From positions 1 to 5,020 of the forward strand of contig CANHYZ010000199.1 of assembly GCA_947464885.1 (NCBI GenBank): a DNA stretch of 5,020 bases, read 5' to 3'. Of this stretch, positions 1-5,020 are shown in pieces. The position numbers were made by a program, and so were the translations under genes. This DNA comes from Flavobacteriales bacterium (GTDB taxonomy: Bacteria; Bacteroidota; Bacteroidia; Flavobacteriales_D; Sanyastnellaceae). The notes under the pieces were generated by a model. It ran no database searches. It saw nothing but the letters and a program-made list of their open reading frames with translations, and was not told the DNA's origin. Every line of letters starts with the position of its first letter. The stretch's first letter is position 1.

Positions 1-692
1 ATGTTGATCGGGTTTGGTTGTGTCAAGGCAACTGCAATGCTGGCCTGGCAGCCAACATTGTCTATGACGATGAAGGTGTAATTTCCTGCGGTTAGTCCTG
101 TTTGCGAAGTGCCGCTTCCACCATTGCTCCACAGGTATTGATAAGGTTGAGTGCCACCGGTAATGATGGTGCTAATGGATCCTGTGTTGTCGCCAAAGCA
201 AGCGGGGGAGCTACTGACATGGTTGATGACCGGCGCATTGATGTTGTTGACGTTGACGGTTGTTTGTGCGCTGCAGCCTCCGGAAGTTACTGTTACGGTG
301 TATGCTCCTGCGGCGAGGTTGGTTGCCGCAGCACCCGATTGCCCATTGCTCCATTGGTATTGTACGGCAGCGGTGTTGCCGGAAACAACAGTACTGGCTG
401 TTCCATCGTTTTGCGAACAAGTGGCGGATGTTGTTGTGGCACTCACGGAGAGAGGAACGGCGGGTTGAGAAATGGTAGCGCCCGTGCTGAAAACACAGCC
501 GTTAGTATCGGTGATGTTGACGGTGTAGTTACCGGCCGAAACGTTGGAAATTTGTGCGGTGTTCTGTATCGGCGAGGTGGTCCATGCATAGGAGTATGGC
601 GCTGTGCCGCCGGATACGTTGACTGAAGCGGACCCTGTGGAGGTTCCGAAACAGTTTACGGGAATAGAAGAAACCACCGCGTTTAAGGCTTG
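1..692 (-). repeat. Direct repeat, downstream-gene copy (partner 4329-5020)
   Basis: This segment aligns without a gap to 4329-5020 at a constant offset of 4328. Differences counted by hand are 10 in columns 1-240, 14 in 241-360, 20 in 361-480 and 19 in 481-600, followed by a clear drop. Bases 157-236 are identical to their partner. The copy continues past the left edge, so its full length is unknown. It encodes parts of the last three visible repeat units of the downstream gene. Confidence 0.93.
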
Positions 693-914
693 TGGTGCAG
701 TGAGGTTAAAGTTGAGCGTTTCGGAACATCCAACTGCATCGGTTATTGTCACGGAGAAAGCACCCGAACCTGCATTGCTGATAGTGCTACCAACTGTGCC
801 GTTACTCCAGTTGTAGGAGAAGGGTGCCGAGGTACCGGAAGCATTCACAGAAATGAATCCGTTAGAAAGCCCGGCGCAGGTTGGGTTCGACGTGTTGTTG
901 CTTACGCTAAACCC
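1..914 (-). repeat. SprB-like repeat array of the downstream gene (four units, continues past left edge)
   Basis: From about residue 825 the protein is made of units of 73-78 residues anchored on Cys 837, 912, 990 and 1063 (spacings 75, 78 and 73). A typical unit reads C(F)G...GS-xVxxxGGTxPYxYxWSNG, then L/VxAGNYTVxITDxNGC. The unit at 990 is a variant: TCSQNDGTAS replaces CFG...GS, and SGNTAAVQYQWSNG replaces the GGTxPY strand. Units of this kind form Ig-like rods in gliding adhesins and other T9SS substrates. The array is cut by the window edge inside the strand that ends TQPNPIN. Confidence 0.88.
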
Positions 915-3386
915 GATGCATCCGGGGTCGATGGGCGTTCCCGCACATTGACAATTGCTTTGAATGGCATCGTTGATTGTGTTTGAATTGAGGTCATTAC
1001 ATGCTGTTCCTGGGACAATGCAAGACCCGTCGTTAACCGTTGCAAAAGGATCGAAATTACAGGCTAGGTTATTCGTACAGCCGGGTGTATTCACAGTATT
1101 ACAATTTACATAGGTCAAATCTTGTATTTCAACATCATCGATGTAGTACAGTGATGTGCCCTGAGCTGAATTTGTACCGAAAAAGTCGACTGCTGCTAGC
1201 GTATTGGATCCGGCCGCTCCGTCCGCATTGTTGATTGACCATTGCCATGAATGCAGTAATACATTATCGATATAAAATGCTCCGAAATCATTATCCATAT
1301 CGACAATTACAGCTACATCGAACCAAGTGAAAGGCTGAACGTATGCTGTACCATAGGTGAGTCCTTCAGATATCCAAGTGACGTTTCCGTTATCATCAAA
1401 GAATGCGTCAAAAGCCCATTCGTAGTTTGTACTGGTACTGTTCCAGAGATGCAAGAGATTGAAGTAAGCACCGTTGGTAGTCAAAAACATTTTGAATGCA
1501 ACACGATATTGACCGGATGAATATGGTCCAATTGGCAGTACAACGTCTGTTGTCATACCGTCGATTTCTAAGCTGTTTTGTCCGCTGAACGCGTATGCAC
1601 TTGATATCATTCCATCATCCGTATTGGTTCCGGACCATGTTGTCCAAGTAGTGCTTTGAGCAGAAACTCCGCCCGAGGTTGAGTAATTATCGAAGTTATC
1701 CGCGAATAATGTGGTTTCGGTAGTGCAAATGCAACTGTTGTCTGAGCATCCCGCTGCAGGGTTGTAGTTAATCGCAAGAGGATTGGTGCAGCCGGGATAG
1801 ACGCAAGAACCGTCATCGATGGTTGCAAATGATTCGTAATTGCAAGCATTAGCATCCGTGCATCCATCGACTCCTCCGGCACAATTCGATGCACATGCAC
1901 CTTGTAATCTCACCATGAAAATTCCCTGTGTCCATCCATAGGTGCCATCGGCATCAGTGTAAACCCAGCTTCCGGGGACATCATTCGTGCCTGAAACAGG
2001 CACGCGCAATATGTCTGTGCCGGTTACCGCAGCGAGGTAAACGCCACCTGCAAGCAAGGTAACCGGGCTTTCGAATGGCAAGCATATAAAATTGTTACCA
2101 CCTGCGGTGTTCAAGTCCTCATCCAAAACCGCAATTTCTGTGGTTAGTGTGCCATTAACAAGTTCGAAAATGGGATCACCGGTGACAGCGTCGAATCCCA
2201 TCAATTGAAAAATAACACCTTGTACAATTCCTCCAACGATGCTGCCTCCGCCCAAGGCAACTTGGATGTTGTAAAAAGTTTCGTCTTGGTATATATCGAA
2301 GAGGTTCCCACCAAAATCACCTGATTCAAGCTGAAAAAATGCCTGCGCACTCCCTTCATCACGCGCATAGGTACATTCCGTCACTTCGAAGGAAGAGGTT
2401 GCTACATTATCGGAAGTATTCTGTTCTGTCGCCCCTGCATTACCCGATACTTTTACGCTGTATACACCTGTTGCAGAAGGTGTGTACGGCGATATGTAAC
2501 TGAGGGTATCTCTTGTAAGTGAGGGTAAAGCGGGAACCGGAACATTCCATATTCCTTGTGAGGTTGTACCGTTAAGGACCTCAAAGTTGAGAGACGCATT
2601 GTTCAACGTATTGAGACCGGAATTATAGACGACACCGGTTGCTTTTACAGGAGCAACTTGAGTCAAGGGTATTTGAGTGTATTCCCAATAGTTTTCCCCG
2701 AAATTCGGTGCCATCCAGTCTGCAGCAATTGCGCGCTCGACAGTAAGCGAGATAGGCTCAAGATCACCCACTACCACGTTGTCAACGGCAAAACCGGATG
2801 CCCAACTTCCCGCGTCAGACCAGACAAATCGCAAGCGAACATCTGCTTGACCACCAAATTCAAAAAGCGTAATCACTAGCGTTTGCCAGACGCCTTCGGA
2901 AATGGTGAATAGCCCGTCTGAATCGTTCAGATAGTTCACTTGTATCCAGCTGAAACCTCCATCGGTTGAAATTTGCAACAGGGCATCACCACCGCCAAAA
3001 TTACCATCGTGATAGATGTTGAAAGTAACCGCAGGGTTAGCAGAAGCGCTGAAATTCATGGAGGGTGTTTGCAGATAGGCTTCACTCATGTCGCAGTCGC
3101 ATGGAGTAGCGTCATCATTCGCCCCGGCAAATCGATTATTGACTCCAACTTCGGGAACGGGCCAATAGGAGCCTGCATTCGCCGTGGTTGCATTGTACAC
3201 CCGGAACGCGGGGCCAAATGTGCCGTCAGTCAACATCACATTATTGGTGGTCCATCCTGAAGGCAATGACCCGGGCAGGTTCCCTGAGGTTTGAAAATTC
3301 TGTTCCAAAATGACGACGGCATGCGAAGCATTGCAGCATACGAAGAACAATAGGGTGAATACGGCGCGTGTGATAGAAGCAATCAT
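1..3386 (-). CDS. Large multidomain secreted adhesin-like protein, N-terminal 1128 residues (3' end outside window)
   Basis: Reading the minus strand from ATG at 3386-3384, I found no stop down to base 1 (1128 codons plus 2 nt). The start is supported by an immediate Sec signal peptide (about residues 1-23: Arg7, hydrophobic VFTLLFFVCC, end NASHA) and by an in-frame stop six codons upstream with no other ATG between. Domains in order: choice-of-anchor-J/cleaved-adhesin-like (about 26-208, ending FAVDNVVVGD); CARDB-like beta-sandwich (about 211-336); an unassigned beta-rich region (about 338-500); two GCT(D/N) Cys modules (508-552); ConA-like jelly roll (about 558-760, from LFADNFDNYS to YYIDDVEIQ); a third Cys module and a GTACND...CQCAG segment (769-816); then four SprB-like repeats (from 825, key Cys at 837, 912, 990 and 1063). 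An extracellular binding role is inferred from the jelly roll and repeats; the ligand is unknown. A T9SS sorting domain like that of the upstream gene is expected beyond the left edge but is not visible. The gene lies 8 nt after the upstream stop, which suggests cotranscription and possibly translational coupling. Confidence 0.95.
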   Translation of the reverse strand, partial: MIASITRAVFTLLFFVCCNASHAVVILEQNFQTSGNLPGSLPSGWTTNNVMLTDGTFGPAFRVYNATTANAGSYWPVPEVGVNNRFAGANDDATPCDCDMSEAYLQTPSMNFSASANPAVTFNIYHDGNFGGGDALLQISTDGGFSWIQVNYLNDSDGLFTISEGVWQTLVITLFEFGGQADVRLRFVWSDAGSWASGFAVDNVVVGDLEPISLTVERAIAADWMAPNFGENYWEYTQIPLTQVAPVKATGVVYNSGLNTLNNASLNFEVLNGTTSQGIWNVPVPALPSLTRDTLSYISPYTPSATGVYSVKVSGNAGATEQNTSDNVATSSFEVTECTYARDEGSAQAFFQLESGDFGGNLFDIYQDETFYNIQVALGGGSIVGGIVQGVIFQLMGFDAVTGDPIFELVNGTLTTEIAVLDEDLNTAGGNNFICLPFESPVTLLAGGVYLAAVTGTDILRVPVSGTNDVPGSWVYTDADGTYGWTQGIFMVRLQGACASNCAGGVDGCTDANACNYESFATIDDGSCVYPGCTNPLAINYNPAAGCSDNSCICTTETTLFADNFDNYSTSGGVSAQSTTWTTWSGTNTDDGMISSAYAFSGQNSLEIDGMTTDVVLPIGPYSSGQYRVAFKMFLTTNGAYFNLLHLWNSTSTNYEWAFDAFFDDNGNVTWISEGLTYGTAYVQPFTWFDVAVIVDMDNDFGAFYIDNVLLHSWQWSINNADGAAGSNTLAAVDFFGTNSAQGTSLYYIDDVEIQDLTYVNCNTVNTPGCTNNLACNFDPFATVNDGSCIVPGTACNDLNSNTINDAIQSNCQCAGTPIDPGCIGFSVSNNTSNPTCAGLSNGFISVNASGTSAPFSYNWSNGTVGSTISNAGSGAFSVTITDAVGCSETLNFNLTAPQALNAVVSSIPVNCFGTSTGSASVNVSGGTAPYSYAWTTSPIQNTAQISNVSAGNYTVNITDTNGCVFSTGATISQPAVPLSVSATTTSATCSQNDGTASTVVSGNTAAVQYQWSNGQSGAAATNLAAGAYTVTVTSGGCSAQTTVNVNNINAPVINHVSSSPACFGDNTGSISTIITGGTQPYQYLWSNGGSGTSQTGLTAGNYTFIVIDNVGCQASIAVALTQPNPIN
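939..1082 (-). repeat. Third GCTN module followed by a GTACND...CQCAG segment
   Basis: Residues 769-789 repeat the 21-residue module (GCTNNLACNFDPF...NDGSC) and keep the full Cys pattern of the first copy at 508-528, with about half of the positions identical. Residues 793-816 (GTACNDLNSNTINDAI...CQCAG) form a different Cys-rich motif, also common in Bacteroidota surface proteins, that joins the globular N-terminal half to the repeat array. Both are likely extracellular linkers held by disulfides. Confidence 0.75.
1107..1715 (-). other. Concanavalin-A-like jelly-roll domain
   Basis: Residues about 558-760 open with LFADNFDNYS and TTWTTWSG, continue through FSGQNSLEIDG, YRVAFKMFL, YFNLLHLWN, WFDVAVIVDMDNDFGAFYIDN and close with YYIDDVEIQ. 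This order matches the LamG/ConA-like lectin-glucanase fold found as an accessory domain in many Bacteroidota secreted proteins. No glycosidase catalytic motif (such as ExDxxE) is seen, so a binding role is more likely than hydrolysis. It is flanked on both sides by GCT(D/N) modules, which supports it being a discrete unit. Confidence 0.7.
1731..1865 (-). repeat. Two tandem GCT(D/N) Cys-rich modules
   Basis: Residues 508-528 (GCTDANACNY...DDGSC) and 532-552 (GCTNPLAINYNP...CSDNSC) are two 21-residue modules separated by VYP. The pattern GCT(D/N)xxAxNY, then an Asp/Asn-rich stretch, then a final Cys, recurs in secreted proteins of Flavobacteriales. The Cys spacing and acidic residues suggest disulfide- or calcium-stabilised linkers between larger domains. 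The second copy has drifted: it has Ile instead of the second Cys (position 539) and an extra Cys at 547. Confidence 0.8.
1887..2375 (-). other. Unassigned beta-rich domain
   Basis: Residues about 338-500 start CTYARDEGSAQAFF and end GIFMVRLQGAC. The segment alternates hydrophobic and polar residues as expected for a beta-sandwich, with features such as FDIYQDETFYNIQVALGGG, VIFQLMGFDAVTGDPIFEL and FESPVTLLAGGVYLAAVTG. It sits between a CARDB-like domain and the first Cys module. I do not recognise a named family. It is probably a carbohydrate- or matrix-binding beta domain, but that is only inference from its setting. Confidence 0.5.
2763..3311 (-). other. Choice-of-anchor-J / cleaved-adhesin-like domain
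   Basis: Residues about 26-208 follow the pattern of this jelly-roll family: an opening ILEQNF...LPSGWTTNN, a middle CDCDMSEAYLQTPSMNFS ('-LxTPxxxxS-') segment, VTFNIYHDG, LLQISTDGGFSW, and the closing FAVDNVVVG. Such domains occur at the N-terminus of many T9SS-exported Bacteroidota proteins and in cleaved adhesins. They are usually non-catalytic and thought to bind carbohydrate or protein. The family call is from motif order, not from a profile search. Confidence 0.75.
3318..3386 (-). other. Sec signal peptide coding segment of the downstream gene
   Basis: The first 23 codons encode a short n-region with one Arg (residue 7), a hydrophobic core (VFTLLFFVCC, residues 9-18) and a polar c-region ending in NASHA, which fits signal peptidase I cleavage after Ala23. 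The mature protein would start VVILEQNF, the first strand of the anchor-J-like domain. Residues 17-18 are Cys-Cys but the preceding FFV is not a lipobox, so lipoprotein processing is unlikely. The exact cleavage site is inferred by eye. Confidence 0.85.
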
Positions 3387-3394
3387 GGTCTGAA
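3387..3394 (-). other. 8-nt intergenic gap between the two genes
   Basis: Minus-strand sequence TAA-TTCAGACC-ATG joins the upstream stop to the downstream start. There is no room for a terminator, and no Shine-Dalgarno-like purine run is present, as is common in Bacteroidota. This arrangement points to one transcript and possibly reinitiation by ribosomes finishing the upstream gene. No promoter can be pointed to with confidence in the preceding coding sequence. Confidence 0.8.
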
Positions 3395-5020
3395 TTAGAA
3401 TTTAGTGATGGTAAAGGTTTGCGAATTTGTTTTGAGCAAATAAAGTCCGGCTGCTAGTGATTGTGTCGAAACCGGAGTGGATGTTCCGCGCAATTTGCCG
3501 GAAAGAACTAGCTTTCCGGTAGCGTCGTAAATGGCGTAGGGTACGTTGTTTTGATATGCGGTGGTGCTTATTGTAAGGGTTTCACTGAAGGGAACAGGAA
3601 ATACACGAACCAAGTGATTATCGAATTCACCGACACTCGTACCACCAATATTAACGGCGAGGGAATTCACAATTTCACAGCCATCGGCTCCGAGCATGGT
3701 CAGCGTTACGACGCCTGTTCCCGATGCTCCCCATTGCACCTCAATGAAGTTGCTGCTTTGTCCAACCAAAACATTTCCTCCTTCTGCCGACCAAGAGAAG
3801 GTGAAGCCTTCTTGCCAAGCTGTTGAATAGGTTTCAGTGCTAAATGGAATCACGTTGATTTGTCCCAAAATGTCGGGCAGATTTCCGGTTGGGCCTTCAA
3901 TGGATTCGTAAAGGGTAACAGAACACCCATTGGCGTCCGTAATCATACAGCTATAATCACCGGCCTCGAGGTCAGTGAGGAATGCCGAGCCTGTTACACC
4001 GTTGCTCCATTCATAAGTGAACGGTGGAGTTCCTGCAGTAATGTTTACTTCCAATGATCCGTCGCTACCTCCGAAGCAATTAACGTCGTAAGGAATGGCA
4101 AAGGCAACTACACCGTTCGGGTTGATGACTTCTGCCGATGATGATGCAGCGCAGCCATTGGCGTCGGTTATGGTCAGCGTATAGTTTCCTGCTACTAGGT
4201 TGCTAATGCCCGTTCCACCCGAGCCATTGCTCCAGCTGTAGAGGTAAGGCTGTGTTCCTCCGCTAACGGTGGCATTCACTGCTCCCTGTGGCGAGCCGGA
4301 GCAAGAGGTCGGAGTAGCTGAGAGAGCGATGTTAATCGGGTTTGGTTGTGTCAAGGCAACAACAATGCTTGCCTGGCAGCCAACATTGTCTATGACGATG
4401 AAGGTGTAGTTTCCTGCTGTTAGTCCTGTTTGCGAAGTGCCGCTTCCACCGTTACTCCACAGGTATTGATAAGGTTGAGTGCCTCCGGTAATGATGGTGC
4501 TAATGGATCCTGTGTTGTCGCCAAAGCAAGCGGGGGAGCTACTGACATGGTTGATGACCGGCGCGTTGGTGTTGTTGACGTTGACGGTTGTTTGCGCACT
4601 GCAGCCTCCGGAAGTCACCGTCAGGGTGTATGCTCCTGCAGCGAGGTTGTTTGCCGATGCCCCCGCTTGCCCATTGCTCCATTGGTATTGAACGGCGGCG
4701 GTGTTGCCGGAAACAACGGCACTGGCTGTTCCGTCGTTTTGCGAGCAGGCAGCCGATGTAGTTGTCGCGCTGACGGCGAGAGGAATTTCAGGTTGAGAAA
4801 TGGTAGCTCCTGTGCTGAAAGCACAACCGTTAGCATCGATGATGTTGACGGTATAGTTACCGGCAGCAATGTTGAAAATTTGAGCAGTGTTCTGAATCGG
4901 CGAGGTATTCCAGGCATAGGCATAAGGCGCGGTTCCTCCAGATACAAACACAGAAGCAGAGCCTGACGCTGTTCCATAGCATGATGCTGTGTTGGTTGTG
5001 GTTGTTGCACTCAGCGCAGG
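3395..5020 (-). CDS. T9SS-secreted surface protein with SprB-like repeats, C-terminal part (5' end outside window)
   Basis: The frame is open from the right edge (base 5020) to a TAA at 3397-3395 and gives the last 541 residues of a larger protein. A GTG at 4951 lies inside a repeat and is not a credible start. Visible in order are five SprB-like repeats (about residues 1-380, key Cys at 14, 92, 165, 240 and 315), a PKD-like beta-sandwich (about 381-458, with FSWSAEGG and VQWG) and a T9SS type A sorting domain (about 471-541, starting VRVFPVPF, with IYDATGKLV and AAGLYLLK, ending TITKF). In this family the sorting domain directs export through the type IX system and is usually cleaved on surface attachment or release. 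A role in adhesion, gliding or matrix is inferred from the repeats; no catalytic motif is seen. The next gene starts 8 nt downstream on the same strand, so the two are probably cotranscribed. The array is nearly duplicated in that gene. I do not name it sprB because SprB-like repeats occur in many unrelated surface proteins. Confidence 0.96.
   Translation of the reverse strand, partial: PALSATTTTNTASCYGTASGSASVFVSGGTAPYAYAWNTSPIQNTAQIFNIAAGNYTVNIIDANGCAFSTGATISQPEIPLAVSATTTSAACSQNDGTASAVVSGNTAAVQYQWSNGQAGASANNLAAGAYTLTVTSGGCSAQTTVNVNNTNAPVINHVSSSPACFGDNTGSISTIITGGTQPYQYLWSNGGSGTSQTGLTAGNYTFIVIDNVGCQASIVVALTQPNPINIALSATPTSCSGSPQGAVNATVSGGTQPYLYSWSNGSGGTGISNLVAGNYTLTITDANGCAASSSAEVINPNGVVAFAIPYDVNCFGGSDGSLEVNITAGTPPFTYEWSNGVTGSAFLTDLEAGDYSCMITDANGCSVTLYESIEGPTGNLPDILGQINVIPFSTETYSTAWQEGFTFSWSAEGGNVLVGQSSNFIEVQWGASGTGVVTLTMLGADGCEIVNSLAVNIGGTSVGEFDNHLVRVFPVPFSETLTISTTAYQNNVPYAIYDATGKLVLSGKLRGTSTPVSTQSLAAGLYLLKTNSQTFTITKF
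3398..3610 (-). other. T9SS type A C-terminal sorting domain
   Basis: The last 71 residues begin VRVFPVPFSETLTIS, contain PYAIYDATGKLVLSGKL and SLAAGLYLLKTNSQ, and finish TFTITKF at the stop. This is the canonical pattern of the Por/type A sorting signal: an (F/Y)P-(N/V)PF opening, a central (V/I)YDxxGKxV and a late GxYxLK strand. It is the strongest evidence for type IX secretion and so for a Bacteroidota host. Confidence 0.93.
3647..3880 (-). other. PKD-like domain before the sorting signal
   Basis: Residues about 381-458 of the visible protein (ILGQINVIPFSTETYS, FTFSWSAEGGNVLVGQSSN, IEVQWGASGTGVVTLTML, GCEIVNSLAVNIG) follow the pattern of PKD-like beta-sandwiches that often sit just upstream of T9SS sorting domains: a YS turn, FxWSxxGG, a VxWG strand, and a final GCE strand. 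It is probably a rigid spacer. The assignment is from motif order only. Confidence 0.7.
3881..5020 (-). repeat. SprB-like repeat array of the upstream gene (five units visible)
   Basis: Within the visible 541 residues, anchor Cys residues fall at 14, 92, 165, 240 and 315 (spacings 78, 73, 75 and 75). Each unit carries a W-(S/N)-(N/T)-(G/S) turn and an AGxYTxxIxDxxGC ending or a variant of it. The first three units match the last three units of the downstream gene in order and spacing, including the divergent TxSAxCSQNDG unit. The last two (CSGSPQGAVNAT and CFGGSDGSLEVN) have no visible partner because the other array leaves the window. Confidence 0.88.
4329..5020 (-). repeat. Direct repeat, upstream-gene copy (partner 1-692)
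   Basis: Gapless partner of 1-692, in the same orientation and the same reading phase as its host gene. It covers the first three visible repeat units of the upstream gene. Identity is highest at its left end (4329-4568) and falls toward the right edge. Since the copy at base 1 is cut by the window, the match may extend further into 3881-4328. Confidence 0.93.

Noticed and set aside
102..626. Plus-strand open frame of 174 codons, with a similar 178-codon frame at 4430-4966
   Set aside because: The two look conserved with each other, but only because they lie antisense to the duplicated repeat arrays. Their products are low-complexity Gly/Val/Cys-rich with no domain pattern, whereas the minus-strand frame gives clean SprB-like units.
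1..692. Direct repeats as the ends of a transposon or a CRISPR-like array
   Set aside because: The repeats are protein-coding, in frame and part of a larger Ig-like array. There are no terminal inverted repeats, transposase or short regular spacers.
1607..1900. Minus-strand open frame of 97 codons
   Set aside because: It is in a different frame inside the continuous 1128-codon gene and overlaps the Cys modules, which give clear motifs in the main frame.
2658..3260. Plus-strand open frames at 2658-2879 and 2973-3260
   Set aside because: They lie antisense to the anchor-J-like and CARDB-like domains, have no recognisable motifs and no independent start context.
3327..3350. Lipoprotein signal at Cys17-Cys18 of the downstream protein
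   Set aside because: The residues before the Cys pair are FFV, not a lipobox of the L-(A/S)-(G/A)-C type, and an Ala-x-Ala-like end (SHA) fits signal peptidase I.
4949..4951. GTG at 4951 as the start of the upstream gene
   Set aside because: The frame stays open for 23 more codons to the window edge and those codons complete the first SprB-like unit (SCYGTASGSAS), so the gene begins outside the window. No signal peptide follows the GTG.
3395..5020. Naming the upstream gene sprB or calling a gliding-motility locus
   Set aside because: SprB-like repeats are common in many Bacteroidota surface proteins, SprB itself is much larger, and no gld/spr genes are in the window.

Overview
This window most likely comes from a Bacteroidota genome. 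It looks Flavobacteriales-like, probably from an aquatic lineage such as Cryomorphaceae or Crocinitomicaceae, although the genus cannot be fixed from this sequence. The evidence is a type IX secretion (T9SS) C-terminal sorting domain, SprB-like surface-protein repeats, Cys-rich 'GCT(D/N)...DGSC' modules typical of secreted Flavobacteriales proteins, and no recognisable Shine-Dalgarno sequence before the one visible start codon.

All of the supported coding sequence is on the minus strand and fills almost the whole window. Read in the direction of transcription, right to left, there are two tandem genes. The first occupies 5020 to 3395 and is the C-terminal 541 residues of a large secreted protein whose start lies beyond the right edge. 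It has five SprB-like repeats, a PKD-like beta-sandwich and a T9SS sorting domain. After a gap of only 8 nt the second gene starts at 3386 and stays open to base 1, giving at least 1128 residues. It has a signal peptide, a choice-of-anchor-J/cleaved-adhesin-like domain, a CARDB-like linker, an unassigned beta-rich domain, two GCTD-type Cys modules, a concanavalin-A-like jelly-roll domain, a further Cys-rich segment, and then four SprB-like repeats that run off the left edge. Its C-terminus is not in the window.

The two genes are paralogous in their repeat arrays. Bases 1-692 align without a gap to 4329-5020 (constant offset 4328). Hand-counted identity is about 96% over the first 240 columns, including an 80-bp perfect match, then about 88%, 83% and 84% over the next three 120-base blocks, with a sharp drop near the end. 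The offset keeps both genes in the same frame, so recombination between the copies would give an in-frame fusion. Recent gene conversion or unequal crossing over is the most interesting point here.

Both products are expected to cross the inner membrane by Sec and the outer membrane by T9SS, and to act at the cell surface or outside the cell as adhesin-like proteins. For the second gene this rests on its signal peptide and paralogy, because its sorting domain is not visible. I see no RNA genes, insertion sequences, CRISPR arrays or clear promoters or terminators. The plus-strand open frames are antisense shadows.
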